A stretch of 64,000 bases of DNA from JBOCEF01 sp050586345 (GCF_050586345.1 NZ_JBOCEF010000017.1:15174-79173), one strand, 5' to 3'. Shown: positions 50,434 to 59,423, counted from the first letter of the stretch. The notes: generated by a model not told the origin, from the sequence alone. Program-made: numbers and translations.

Positions 50434-51825
50434 ATGACCGCCACCCGCACCGAGACCGACAGCTTCGGCCCGCTCGAAGTTCCCGCAGACAAGTACTGGG
50501 GCTGCCAGACCCAGCGCTCGCTGATGAACTTCCCCATCGGCTGGGAGAAGCAGCCGGTCTACATCGTCCGCGCCCTCGGCGTGATCAAGGCGTCCGCCGC
50601 CAAGGCCAACATGGCGCTGGGCAATCTCGAGGAAGAGATCGGGAACGCCATCGTCGCCGCCGCCACCGAGGTGGCCGAGGGCAAGCTCGACGATCACTTC
50701 CCGCTGGTGGTGTGGCAGACCGGGTCCGGCACCCAGTCCAACATGAACGCCAACGAGGTCGTCTCGAACCGCGCGATCGAGATGCTGGGCGGCGAGCTCG
50801 GCTCCAAGACCCCGGTGCACCCGAACGACCACTGCAACCGCTCGCAGTCCTCGAACGACACCTTCCCGACCGCCATGCACATCTCGGCCGCCATGCAGGC
50901 GCGCGACGTGCTGCTGCCGGGGCTGCGCAAGCTGCACGCCGCGCTGGCGCTGAAGGCCGAGAAGTTCAAGGACATCATCAAGATCGGCCGCACCCACACC
51001 CAGGACGCGACGCCGCTGACGCTGGGCCAGGAATTCGGCGGCTACGCCTTCCAGGTCGCGCAGGGCATCGACCGGGTCGAGCGCGCGCTGCCGAACATCT
51101 ACAAGCTGGCGCAGGGCGGCACCGCCGTGGGCACCGGGCTGAACGCCAGGATCGGCTTCGCCGAGAAGTTCGCCGAGGAAGCCGCCGCGATGACCGGCCT
51201 TCCGTTCGAGACGGCGCCGAACAAGTTCGAGGCGCTGGCCGCCCATGACGCCATCGTCGAGATGTCCGGCGCCCTCAAGGTCGTCGCGGCGTCGCTGTTC
51301 AAGATCGCCAACGACATCCGCCTGCTGGGCTCCGGCCCCCGCTGCGGCCTCGGGGAGCTGCTGCTGCCCGAGAACGAGCCGGGCTCCTCCATCATGCCGG
51401 GCAAGGTGAACCCGACCCAGTGCGAGGCGCTGACCCAGGTCTGCGCCCACGTGATGGGCAACGACGCCGCCATCGGCTTCGCAGGCAGCCAGGGGCATTT
51501 CGAGCTCAACGTCTACAAGCCGATGATGTCCTACAACCTGCTGCAGTCCATGCAGCTGCTGGGCGACGCCGCCTCGGCCTTCACCGACAACTGCGTGGTG
51601 GGCATCGAGGCGGACGAGGACCGCATCTCCAAGCTGATGTGGGAATCGCTGATGCTGGTGACGGCGCTGGCGCCCGAGATCGGCTATGACAACGCCACCA
51701 AGGTCGCCAAGACCGCGCACAAGAACCGCACCACCCTGAAGGAAGAGGCGATCCGGCTCGGTTTCGTGGACGAAGAGACCTTCGACCGCGTGGTCCAGCC
51801 CCAGGACATGATCGCCCCGAAGTGA
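50434..51825 (+). CDS. fumC: Class II fumarate hydratase
   Basis: The 463-residue iron-independent fumarase interconverts fumarate and malate in the TCA cycle. It has the full set of family motifs: GTQSNMNANEV, HPNDHCNRSQSSNDTFPTAM with the catalytic His region, GRTHTQDATPLTLGQE, and the mobile SS-loop signature GSSIMPGKVNPTQCEA near residue 316. GGAGG precedes the ATG at 50434. A perfect 11-bp hairpin with TTT follows the gene. Confidence 0.97.
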   Translation: MTATRTETDSFGPLEVPADKYWGCQTQRSLMNFPIGWEKQPVYIVRALGVIKASAAKANMALGNLEEEIGNAIVAAATEVAEGKLDDHFPLVVWQTGSGTQSNMNANEVVSNRAIEMLGGELGSKTPVHPNDHCNRSQSSNDTFPTAMHISAAMQARDVLLPGLRKLHAALALKAEKFKDIIKIGRTHTQDATPLTLGQEFGGYAFQVAQGIDRVERALPNIYKLAQGGTAVGTGLNARIGFAEKFAEEAAAMTGLPFETAPNKFEALAAHDAIVEMSGALKVVAASLFKIANDIRLLGSGPRCGLGELLLPENEPGSSIMPGKVNPTQCEALTQVCAHVMGNDAAIGFAGSQGHFELNVYKPMMSYNLLQSMQLLGDAASAFTDNCVVGIEADEDRISKLMWESLMLVTALAPEIGYDNATKVAKTAHKNRTTLKEEAIRLGFVDEETFDRVVQPQDMIAPK

Positions 51826-51861
51826 TCCGCGCCTTAACCGCGCCGGACCTTCAGGATGATG

Positions 51862-51890
51862 CGCCCGCCCCGGAAACGGGGCGGGCGTTT
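51862..51890 (+). terminator. Rho-independent terminator of fumC
   Basis: CGCCCGCCCCG at 51862-51872 pairs perfectly with 51877-51887 around GAAA, followed by TTTCGC. It starts 37 bp after the fumC stop codon. Confidence 0.85.
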
Positions 51891-51960
51891 CGCATGTCCG
51901 GGAGGGGGCGGTGAAGGCGCGCCGGGCGGGCCGCGGCGGCGGCCCCCCTGAAACGCGAGA

Positions 51961-52112
51961 GAGGCCGGCGCGTGGGGTACGCCGGCCTCTGCAAGCAGGT
52001 TTTCAACTCTGTACGCTACGCTTCATTCAAACCGCGGACCCCCGCGAGGTACGCTTACAAGTGCGGGGTGCCCGTTGCGGTTGACCACTAGATGGGCGAA
52101 AACCCGCTTAAG
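51961..52112 (-). ncRNA. Structured RNA candidate with 6S-like architecture
   Basis: A 12-bp closing stem (AAGCAGGTTTTC at 51993-52004 with GAAAACCCGCTT at 52098-52109, one G-U wobble) encloses an asymmetric open region (about 25 and 15 nt). An apical arm follows with AACCGC/GCGGTT (52030/52077) and ACCCCCGC/GCGGGGT (52038/52063). This rod with a central bubble resembles 6S RNA. The minus strand is preferred because a perfect GC-rich hairpin (51961-51970 with 51980-51989) followed by TCTCGCGTTT would terminate it. The plus strand cannot be excluded and the promoter is weak. Positions 52113-52278 are low in GC with no gene seen. Confidence 0.45.
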
Positions 52113-52278
52113 AGCAAGCCTGAATGAACCTTTTCAAAGCGAACTGTAGGAGTGTTCAGCCGGGCGCCGATAATTCATGTACATTAGTCGTATGGCAGCG
52201 ACGATCCGCCGATTTTTCGCTCGCTATGCTGGCCTTTAATGAACCGGAAATGAAGACCCGATCCCGCCGCGGCTCGAA

Positions 52279-52839
52279 TCAGGTCCCGTCGAAGCGAATC
52301 GGTGTCGAATCCTTACGCATGTAGAGCGGGTGCCGCGGCGCCCCGGCCTTGGTCAGGCCGAGGCACCAGAGGTCATGCCCGTCGGCCCGCAGCGCCTCCA
52401 CCACCGCCTGTCCATGGACCTGCAGCTTCGGCGCCAGCGCCCCGAAGGCGAGCATGATGCGCCCGGCCCCGGCCGCCTGTTCGCGGATCAGCGGCAGGTT
52501 CGCGGGGCTGCAGGGCGCGACGCCGGGCGCGACCAGGTCCTTCGGGTGCGTCGCGCGGTAATCCATGACGTTGCACTTCACGAAGCGCCCGAAGCCCCAC
52601 TGGCGGGAGAAGTCCGTCTCGCGCCGCACGGTCGGGTCGTCCACGTCGGCGGCGGCGGTCGAGGGGTTCATCCCGATCCACAGGATCATCCCCTCGCCCC
52701 CCGCCAGGTCGCGCGTCAGCATCGGACGGTAGCGCCCGCAGTCCGAGAACACCGCGCCCCCGGTCACGTCCCCGGCCAGCTTCAGCCGCACCTTGCCCCT
52801 GGGGTCGTGCTTGTCCTCCGCCCTGCCTTCTGGGCCCAT
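52279..52839 (-). CDS. DUF1643-family protein
   Basis: The 186-residue protein has the DUF1643 pattern. SDCGRYRPMLTRDLAGG is followed by ILWIGMNPSTAAADVDDPTV and RRETDFSRQWGFGRFVKCNV, and the C-terminus has DLWCLGLTKAGAPRHPLYM. The family looks like a distant uracil-DNA-glycosylase-like fold, but no activity is established. The first 20 residues are charged and may be an extension; the ATG at 52839 is used. Confidence 0.88.
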   Translation of the reverse strand: MGPEGRAEDKHDPRGKVRLKLAGDVTGGAVFSDCGRYRPMLTRDLAGGEGMILWIGMNPSTAAADVDDPTVRRETDFSRQWGFGRFVKCNVMDYRATHPKDLVAPGVAPCSPANLPLIREQAAGAGRIMLAFGALAPKLQVHGQAVVEALRADGHDLWCLGLTKAGAPRHPLYMRKDSTPIRFDGT

Positions 52840-52963
52840 GCCGCGCCCTCCTGTCCTTGCCTCGCGTTCGGGAGCATAGATGGACCGCGCGCGGGGGGCG
52901 GGGCAACCCCTCCCCCCCGCTCCGCGCGGGCGCTATATTGGCCCCAGCATGGAAGGAGCGCGC

Positions 52964-53209
52964 ATGGCCGAGATCGTGAACCTGCGGCAGGCCCGCAAGG
53001 CGAAGTCCCGCGCCGAGGCGCGGGCGAAGGGCGACGCCAACGCCGCGAAGCACGGGCGCAGCAAGGCCGGGAAGGCCCGCGACGACGCCGAGCGCGAGGC
53101 CGGGATCCGCAAGATCAACGGCCACAGGCGCGAGCGGGACGGCGACGACGCCACGGGCGACGACACGAATGGCGACACGGGCGACGACACGGGCGGCGAA
53201 GACGCATGA
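52964..53209 (+). CDS. DUF4169-family small protein
   Basis: The 81-residue protein begins MAEIVNLRQARKAKSRAEAR and is highly basic and helical to about residue 56, which is the DUF4169 signature. An Asp/Gly/Thr-rich tail follows, built from repeated GDDTGD-type units. GGAAGGAG precedes the ATG. Its stop overlaps the start of the ribbon-helix-helix gene (ATGA). These two genes are a conserved alphaproteobacterial pair, plausibly a DNA-binding module. Confidence 0.85.
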   Translation: MAEIVNLRQARKAKSRAEARAKGDANAAKHGRSKAGKARDDAEREAGIRKINGHRRERDGDDATGDDTNGDTGDDTGGEDA

Positions 53210-53505
53210 GCGCCCCCGCCCCACCCGCCAAGCGCTCGCTGACGCTGATGGGGCACCGGACCTCGGTCAGCCTGGAACCGGCGTTCTGGGAGGCGTTCCG
53301 GGCGCTGGCCGCGCGACGCGGCCTGCCGCTCAACGCGCTGGCCGCGCGCATCGACGCCGGGCGGCCGCCGGAAGTGGGGCTGGCCTCGGCCATCCGCCTC
53401 GCGGTGCTGGCCGACCTGCAGGAGAGGCTGGCGGCGGCCGAGGCCCCCGACGCGGACGATCAGCCGATGGTGCCGAGCACGGGGAAGGTCTCCAGCAGCC
53501 AGTAG
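53206..53505 (+). CDS. Ribbon-helix-helix domain protein
   Basis: The 99-residue protein has an RHH_4-type fold. A beta strand lies in GHRTSVSLEPAFWEAFRALA, then a helix-turn-helix in RGLPLNALAARIDAGRPPEV and a final helix (ASAIRLAVLADLQERLAAAE). It probably binds DNA as a dimer. The last 15 codons overlap the 3' end of the convergent ccdA gene by 46 bp, so that tail may be unimportant. Confidence 0.85.
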   Translation: MSAPAPPAKRSLTLMGHRTSVSLEPAFWEAFRALAARRGLPLNALAARIDAGRPPEVGLASAIRLAVLADLQERLAAAEAPDADDQPMVPSTGKVSSSQ

Positions 53506-54194
53506 GAGATGTCCGAGAAGCTGCCCGAGATCATCAGGATCCCGACGGCGATCAGCATCGCGCCCATCGCCTTCTCGACCATGCCCATGTGGCGGCGGAA
53601 GCGCGTGGCCCAGGCCAGGAACGGCTTGACGAAGAAGGCCGCCAGCACGAAGGGCGTGCCGAGGCCCAGCGCATAGACCGAGAGCATGGCGACGCCCTGG
53701 GCGATGCTGTCCTCCTGCGCCGCGAGCCCGAGGATCGAGCCGAGGATCGGCCCGATGCAGGGCGTCCAGCCGAAGGCGAAGGCGAGGCCCATCACGTAGG
53801 CGCCGCCATAGCTCCCGGCCTGCGCCGGGCCCTGCAGCCGCGCCTCGCGGTACAGGAACGGGATGCGGATGATCCCGAGGAAATGCAGGCCCATCAGCAC
53901 GATCACCCCGCCCGCGATCTGCCCCAGCAGGTACTTGTGCATCGCCAGCGCCTGCCCGAGCGCCGAGGCGGTGGCCCCGAGGGTGACGAACACCGTCCCG
54001 AGCCCCGCGACGAAGAACAGCGACGCGATCTGCACCCGCCGGGCGACCTTCGCGTCCACCTCCTCGCCCGACACCTGGTCAAGCGTCGTGCCCGCCAGGA
54101 ACGCCAGATAGGGCGGCGCCAGCGGCAGCACGCAGGGCGACAGGAAGCTGAGCAGCCCGCCGATGAAGGCGGTGAGGATGCCGATGGACTCCAT
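53460..54194 (-). CDS. ccdA: CcdA-family thiol:disulfide membrane transporter
   Basis: The 244-residue, six-helix membrane protein passes electrons from cytoplasmic thioredoxin to periplasmic thiol proteins for cytochrome c maturation. The redox pair is Cys21 (GGLLSFLSPCVLPLAPPYLA) and Cys147 (AFAFGWTPCIGPILGSILG). The neighbouring SoxX-like cytochrome gene on the same strand means it could instead serve as a SoxV-type reductant supplier; the two readings are not separable here. Confidence 0.92.
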   Translation of the reverse strand: MESIGILTAFIGGLLSFLSPCVLPLAPPYLAFLAGTTLDQVSGEEVDAKVARRVQIASLFFVAGLGTVFVTLGATASALGQALAMHKYLLGQIAGGVIVLMGLHFLGIIRIPFLYREARLQGPAQAGSYGGAYVMGLAFAFGWTPCIGPILGSILGLAAQEDSIAQGVAMLSVYALGLGTPFVLAAFFVKPFLAWATRFRRHMGMVEKAMGAMLIAVGILMISGSFSDISYWLLETFPVLGTIG

Positions 54195-54307
54195 TCAGGC
54201 GCGGCCTTTCGGTGGTGGCGATGCAGCGCAGATAGCCCATCGCGGCCCCCGGGTCACCGGGACGCGGGCGCGCGGGCGGTCACCTCTGCGTGGGCGGCGC
54301 GGGGGGC

Positions 54308-55216
54308 CTATTCGGCGGCGCCGTCCTGCGCGGCCTCGTCCTCGGGCGCTGCGGGCGCGGGGGCGGAGGCGGGGGCGGTCGGCGCTGCGTCGGCCTCCTC
54401 CTCCTCCGGCGTCTCCACGACGTCCGGCGGCGCCTCCTGCCCCGCCCCGGGCGCGACCGAGAGGAGATAGGCCAGCACGTCCTCGACCTGCTGCGGGCTC
54501 AGCCAGGGCTGGCGCAGGTCCGGCTGCACCCGCGCCTTGTCGAAATCGACCGCGTGGAAGGCGGGCATGGCCGAGGCCCCGAAGAAGCCCGGCTCGACGA
54601 TCCACAGCCGTATGGTCCCGGCGCGCATCCGCACGCCGATGCCGGTCAGGTCCGGCCCCTCGGCCAGCGCGTAATCGGCGGCCAGCGGCGCGTCGATGCG
54701 CGGCCCGTCGAGCCCCGCCTCGGCGGCCGCCTCCGCCTCGGCCTCGAGCTCGGCCACCGCATCCTCGCGCCAGCGCGGCAGCGGCGCCCGGCGCGGCGCC
54801 TCGGGCAGCGATTCGATCTCGTCCGGCGGCGGCGGGGCCAGTTCGGGACCGGGCTCGGGGTCCGGCTCCGGCGGCAGGGCCGAGAGGACCACCTGCGGCG
54901 CATAGGGCGACAGCCCCTCGCCCGCGATGCGGTGGCAGGCGGCGCAGCCCCCCGTCTCGCGGTCCCGGAACAGGGATTCGCCGCGCAGCGGGTCGCCGCG
55001 CAGCCCGGCCAGCGGCTCGGGGATCTCGCGCCCGTTGACCACCGTGTAGCCGGCGATGGCGACGGGGCCCGGCGCCTGGGCGGCGGCGGGCGCGGCGGCG
55101 GCGACGACGGGGACGCCGACGGCGAGCGCAAGGGCCCGGATGGCGGCCCGGGCAACGGCGCGCGGGGCGGCGCGGCGGGCGCGCGGGGCGCGGGGATTGG
55201 CGGCGAAGCTGGTCAT
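54308..55216 (-). CDS. SoxX-like monohaem cytochrome c with acidic insertion
   Basis: The 302-residue exported protein (signal about 20-47, ending AAPAAAQA) has one haem site, Cys91-Ala-Ala-Cys94-His95, and a distal Met217 in FGASAMPAFHAVDFDKARVQ. The order matches SoxX of the thiosulfate-oxidising SoxXA complex (QPWLSPQQVEDVLAYLLS at the end of the domain). Unlike normal SoxX it has a Pro/Glu-rich insertion of about 70 residues between the haem motif and the Met loop (about 112-185). It also has an acidic Pro/Ala tail of about 50 residues. No other sox gene is present in the window. It lies 113 bp upstream of ccdA on the same strand. Confidence 0.7.
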   Translation of the reverse strand: MTSFAANPRAPRARRAAPRAVARAAIRALALAVGVPVVAAAAPAAAQAPGPVAIAGYTVVNGREIPEPLAGLRGDPLRGESLFRDRETGGCAACHRIAGEGLSPYAPQVVLSALPPEPDPEPGPELAPPPPDEIESLPEAPRRAPLPRWREDAVAELEAEAEAAAEAGLDGPRIDAPLAADYALAEGPDLTGIGVRMRAGTIRLWIVEPGFFGASAMPAFHAVDFDKARVQPDLRQPWLSPQQVEDVLAYLLSVAPGAGQEAPPDVVETPEEEEADAAPTAPASAPAPAAPEDEAAQDGAAE

Positions 55217-55413
55217 TTCGGCTGCAGGTATAGCGGGTGCCGCGACGCTTCGAAAGCCGCGCGCGCGGGCCGCGCCGGGCCGCCCCCGGGCGCAGGGTTA
55301 ATCCCCGGAAACGCTGTTAAGGACAGGCGTTTACCCCTGCTTCAGCGGCATCGGCGAATGTCTGCCCCGGGTGAGTTGCTTGTTGCGTAAGCTTTGGGAA
55401 AACGGGGTGCGTC

Positions 55414-57579
55414 ATGTCCCGCAGCGTTCCGGCCGTGTATGCGGCCCTGTCAGAAACCGTGTCCGCCTCCAGCCCCGCCATCGTCGGCGGGGCCGGCCGC
55501 CAGTACCTGCGCGGCGGCGACGGCGATGACTTCATCTATGCCGACCGCGAGACCGCCGGCACGCTGATGCGCGTGGCCGACGGCGTGCGCTCGGCCGAGT
55601 TCGGCGCGCTGAGCGCCCCGACCCTGGCCGCGGCGGCCGAGATCGACGGCCATGTCGTGTTCTACGGCGCCGACGCCACCCTGGGCCGCGGCGGCGTCGC
55701 GGGCTGGGAAGTGGACGGGAGCGGCGCCCTGCTGGGCGTCTGGTCCCAGTCGGCCAACTACTATTACGAACCCGTGCTGACCGGCGCCCGCGCCGTCCAC
55801 GCGCTGCGCCATGACGGCGCCGCGTGGCTGGTCACCGGCGGCTGGGGCGTCTCGCTCTCGCGCATCGACGACGCGGGGCGGCCGCGTCTCGTCGACACCG
55901 CCTACGCGATGGGCGGCGACGGGCTGGCGCGCCCCGGCGCCTTCGCCTCCTGGTCCGAGGGGTCCGACCTGCACCTGCTGATCGGCGGCTGGGACGAGGA
56001 CGGCCTGACCCATTACCTCTGGGACGGCGCGGCGCTGTCGCTGCAGGAGCGGATCGAGGACAGCGTCGAGACCCGCCTGTCGGACGTCGCGGCGATCGAG
56101 ACCGTGTCCCTGGACGGGCGCTTCGTGCTCACCCTGTCGTCCCGCGACGGCGGGCTGACCGTGTGGCGCCGGGAGGCGGGCGGGCTGGTCGAGGTCGACG
56201 GGCGCAGCTTTGCAGATGACGAGACCGGGTTCGACCTGGCCGGCGCGACCTCGATGGCGGTGATCGAGCAGGTCGGCCAGGCGCTGGTCTACGCCGCCAC
56301 CGACCGCGGCATGCTGGTGGCCTACCGCCTCTCGGCCGATGGCCAGCTGACCCGCCTTTATGAGCGCGGCGACATCAGCCACGTGGCCCAGCTGCGCATC
56401 GGCGCGGCCGATTTCCTCGCCGTCTCGGACGGCTCGGACCGGGTGCGGCTGATGGAGATCGGCGCCGGCGGGGCGCTGAGCGAATACGGCGCGGTCTCGC
56501 TGGGCGAGGACGCGCTGACCGGCGCGCTCGAGGCGGTGGAGATGGGCGGCAGCGCCCTGCTGATGGTGGCGCGGCCCGACGAGGGCGGCTTCGACCTGGT
56601 GGAATTCGCCCGCGACGGCGACGACCTGGTCTATGCCGGCAAGGGCGCGGACACGGTGCGCGGCGGCGGCGGCGCGGACCGGATCTTCGGCCAGGGCGGC
56701 GCCGACACGCTCTGGGGCGAGGATGGCGACGACCTGCTGCTGGGCGGGGCGGATGATGACGTGCTCGACGGCGGCGACGGCGATGACGAGCTGCGCGGCG
56801 GCGCCGATCACGACGTGCTGACCGGCGGCCTCGGCAACGATCACCTCAAGGGCGGGAACGGGCGCGACGTGATCGACGGCGGCGAGGGGAACGACATCCT
56901 GCGCGGCGGGATGCTGGCCGACCGGATCGACGGCGGCGCGGGGCGCGACCTGATCCGCGCGGGCTATGGCCACGACACCGCCTGGGGCGGCGAGGATGAC
57001 GACGAGATCTACGGCCAGCAGGGCTTCGACAACCTGTTCGGCGGCGGCGGGAACGACTGGATCGGCGGCGGCAATGGTGACGACCAGATCTGGGGCGACG
57101 GCGGCGACGACGTGCTGCTGGGCGCGCTCGGCGACGACGTGATCGAGGGCGGGCTCGGCAATGACGAGATCCGCGGCGGCGGGCACAAGGACACGCTTTA
57201 CGGCAATGGCGGCGACGACTTCCTGTTCGGGGACGAAGGCGCGGACCACCTCGATGGCGGCTGGGCCTCGGACTATCTCGACGGCGGCCGGGGCCCGGAC
57301 ACGCTGATCGGCGGCGCGGGGAACGACATCCTGGTCGGCGGCGGCGGCGCGGACGTGTTCCGCTTCGGCGGCCCGTTCGGGCGCGACGTGATCCTCGATT
57401 TCGACCAGAAGGGCGACCTGATCGCCTTCGACGGCGGCCCGGCGGGCATGGGCCAGCTGGTGATCGAGAACGGCGCGCAGGGCGCGGTGGTGCACATGGG
57501 CGATCCGCTGATCAACTCGATCACCCTGGTAGGGGTGGCGGCCGAGGATCTCTCGCGCGCCGACTTCCTGTTTGAATAA
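55414..57579 (+). CDS. Secreted beta-propeller protein with RTX calcium-binding repeats
   Basis: The 721-residue protein has two parts. Residues about 25-405 form repeated WD/propeller-like beta blades (WLVTGGWGVSLSRI, LHLLIGGWDEDGLTHY, LVYAATDRGMLVAYR). Residues about 410-670 hold roughly 20 RTX nonapeptides of type GGxGxDxLx (GGADDDVLDGGDGDD, GGAGNDILVGGGGADVFRFG), which fold on calcium. The end (ILDFDQKGDLIAFDGG) is typical of type I secretion substrates. There is no N-terminal signal. No protease or lipase motif is visible. No secretion genes are adjacent. Confidence 0.85.
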   Translation: MSRSVPAVYAALSETVSASSPAIVGGAGRQYLRGGDGDDFIYADRETAGTLMRVADGVRSAEFGALSAPTLAAAAEIDGHVVFYGADATLGRGGVAGWEVDGSGALLGVWSQSANYYYEPVLTGARAVHALRHDGAAWLVTGGWGVSLSRIDDAGRPRLVDTAYAMGGDGLARPGAFASWSEGSDLHLLIGGWDEDGLTHYLWDGAALSLQERIEDSVETRLSDVAAIETVSLDGRFVLTLSSRDGGLTVWRREAGGLVEVDGRSFADDETGFDLAGATSMAVIEQVGQALVYAATDRGMLVAYRLSADGQLTRLYERGDISHVAQLRIGAADFLAVSDGSDRVRLMEIGAGGALSEYGAVSLGEDALTGALEAVEMGGSALLMVARPDEGGFDLVEFARDGDDLVYAGKGADTVRGGGGADRIFGQGGADTLWGEDGDDLLLGGADDDVLDGGDGDDELRGGADHDVLTGGLGNDHLKGGNGRDVIDGGEGNDILRGGMLADRIDGGAGRDLIRAGYGHDTAWGGEDDDEIYGQQGFDNLFGGGGNDWIGGGNGDDQIWGDGGDDVLLGALGDDVIEGGLGNDEIRGGGHKDTLYGNGGDDFLFGDEGADHLDGGWASDYLDGGRGPDTLIGGAGNDILVGGGGADVFRFGGPFGRDVILDFDQKGDLIAFDGGPAGMGQLVIENGAQGAVVHMGDPLINSITLVGVAAEDLSRADFLFE

Positions 57580-57672
57580 GGGGCCCGGCGCCGCGGCGCC
57601 GAGGCCCTGACCGAACCCGCGTGGACGGAGCGCGACACCTCACCCACCCGCTCCCGATCCGTCCATGCGAAG

Positions 57673-57714
57673 GCCGCCCCGTCCGAATCCCCGGACGGGG
57701 CGGCGATTTGTTTT
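57673..57714 (+). terminator. Terminator of the RTX gene
   Basis: GCCGCCCCGTCCG pairs with CGGACGGGGCGGC over 13 bp around AATCCC, followed by GATTTGTTTT. The gene ends 93 bp upstream. Confidence 0.85.
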
Positions 57715-57810
57715 GGGGTGGATATTCGGGGGGCTTCCGCCCCCCGATGCCCCCCGACCAAGGGGGCATGTCCCCCTTCGAAACCCCGCGGAACGGCTGG
57801 GCGCCCGCGC

Positions 57811-58809
57811 CTATTGCGCCGCTTGCGCCTTGTTCTGCATCCGGGCGCGCAGGGCGGCGCAGGGATCGGCGCCGTCGCCGGGGGCGCGCGTGGACACCGC
57901 GAGGATGTCGAAGACCGGGCCGTCCGGGTTCTGCGCGGCCCAGGGGGCGAGCGCCTCTTGCCAGCTTTGCCCCGGCGCGGCGGCGGCCTGGCCGATCACC
58001 AGCAGGTCCGCGTCCGGCGCGGCGGCGGCGATGTAGCGGGGCGAGCCCCGGCCCCGGCGCGCATGGCCGTTGCCGGTGACCAACACCGGCGGCCCGGCCT
58101 CGGGATCCCCCGCTTCGACGGCGCGCAGGAGGGCGTCGGCGAAGGCGGCGTCGCGCAGGCGCTGCGCCTCGACCATGCCGGGGGCCATCGCCTCGGGCAG
58201 CGCGCCGCAATGGGCGTCGATCTGCTCGACGCGCATCGCTTCGGCCATGTCTGCGGGCAGCGGCGTGTCGAGGGCATACGCCGCGGCGTCGCCCTCGAAG
58301 GCCGCGGCGGCCCCCTCCTTGATCGCCAGGCGCAGCGCGCTGCGCGGCAGGCCCGCGCCGAGCGCGGGGGCGTCCGGGGCGAGGGCCTCGATCGGCGGCG
58401 CCCAGGCGGCGTAGCGGTCCCAGGCGGCGGCCTCGCGGGTCTTCGCCCCCGCGGCCTCCGGCCCTCCGGCGGCGCGCAGCTCGGCGAGGGCGGCCTCGCG
58501 CGCGCGCGGGACCATCTCGAACGCCGCGGCGCGGGCCTGGATGGCGGAGATCAGCGCCGCCTGCACCTGCTGGTGGACGGGTTGGTCATGGATCTCGCCC
58601 ACGATCACCAGCTCGGCGGCGCGGGCCCGGGCGGCGACCTCCGCGAAGCTGAGCGCCTCGCCCGAGGGCAGCGCGTGGAAGGTGACGCCGGGAGGCGGCG
58701 CGGCGCTCCGCTCGCCCCCGCCCGTGCAGGCGGCGAGGGCGAGGGCGAGCGCGGCGGCGCCGAAGAGCGCGGCGCGGCGGGCGAGGCGGGGGGCGGAGGC
58801 GCGTGTCAT
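57811..58809 (-). CDS. ChaN-family haem-binding-type lipoprotein
   Basis: The 332-residue protein has a lipoprotein signal with the lipobox LALAAC around residue 28 and a ChaN domain. That domain includes ELVIVGEIHDQPVHQQVQA (Glu/His-rich active region), AFEMVPRAREAALAELRAAG and VLVTGNGHARRGRGSPRYIA. ChaN proteins bind haem at a dimer interface and are linked to iron acquisition. The start at 58809 is preferred because the signal peptide begins there; 24 earlier residues look non-coding. It lies 61 bp downstream of creA. Confidence 0.82.
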   Translation of the reverse strand: MTRASAPRLARRAALFGAAALALALAACTGGGERSAAPPPGVTFHALPSGEALSFAEVAARARAAELVIVGEIHDQPVHQQVQAALISAIQARAAAFEMVPRAREAALAELRAAGGPEAAGAKTREAAAWDRYAAWAPPIEALAPDAPALGAGLPRSALRLAIKEGAAAAFEGDAAAYALDTPLPADMAEAMRVEQIDAHCGALPEAMAPGMVEAQRLRDAAFADALLRAVEAGDPEAGPPVLVTGNGHARRGRGSPRYIAAAAPDADLLVIGQAAAAPGQSWQEALAPWAAQNPDGPVFDILAVSTRAPGDGADPCAALRARMQNKAQAAQ

Positions 58810-58870
58810 GGCGCGGAAGATAGCACGCCCCCGCCCCGCGTCCCGCCCCCCGGCGCGCGCCCCCCTGCGT

Positions 58871-59371
58871 TCAGTCGTCATAGACCGGCGCCCCCGGCGC
58901 GTCCTGCGCGCCCCAGGGGGCCAGCACCACCGCGGAAATGGCGTTCTTGGGCGAGCCGTCGATCAGCCTGTCCGAATAGGTCAGGTAGATCAGCGTGCGC
59001 CGCGCGGGGTCATAGAAGCGAACCACCTGGATCGACTTGAAGACGATGGAGGTGCGGGTCTTGAACACCTCCTCGCCTGCCTCGAGCGCGTCGAGGAAGC
59101 GGATCGGCCCGACCTGGCGGCAGGCGATGGAGGCGTCGGACTTGTCCTCGGCCAGCCCCAGCGAGCCCGAGATGCCCCCGGTCTTGGCGCGGGAGACGAA
59201 GCAGGACACGCCCTCGACCTTCGGGTCGTCGAACGCCTCGACCACGATCTTGTGGTTGGCGCCGAACAGCTTGAAGGCGGTGTCGACCTCGCCCACCTGC
59301 TCGGCGAAGGCGGGGGCGGCGAGGACGGGAAGGGCGGCGGCGACAAGGGCGGCGAGGGCCGGGCGAAGCAT
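58871..59371 (-). CDS. creA: CreA-family exported protein
   Basis: The 166-residue protein has a signal peptide (about 1-23, ending AAPAFAEQ) and the CreA pattern. EVDTAFKLFGANHKIVVEAF is followed by DDPKVEGVSCFVSRAKTGGI, two cysteines in CFVSR and IACRQVGPI, and KSIQVVRFYDPARRTLIYLT. The family is widespread and periplasmic with no established function. It precedes chaN on the same strand. Confidence 0.92.
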   Translation of the reverse strand: MLRPALAALVAAALPVLAAPAFAEQVGEVDTAFKLFGANHKIVVEAFDDPKVEGVSCFVSRAKTGGISGSLGLAEDKSDASIACRQVGPIRFLDALEAGEEVFKTRTSIVFKSIQVVRFYDPARRTLIYLTYSDRLIDGSPKNAISAVVLAPWGAQDAPGAPVYDD

Positions 59372-59423
59372 CTGGCGGTCTCCTGCGGTCTGCGGCGGCG
59401 CGCGGGCGCGCGCCCCCCGCGGA

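Noticed and set aside
49093..51720. A minus-strand frame joining the FMN dehydrogenase with sequence opposite fumC
   Set aside because: The fumC region is clearly plus-strand, and the dehydrogenase starts at 50259 with a strong ribosome-binding site.
52124..52324. A 66-codon plus-strand frame after the RNA candidate
   Set aside because: It has lower GC, no ribosome-binding site or family signature, and overlaps the 3' end of the DUF1643 gene.
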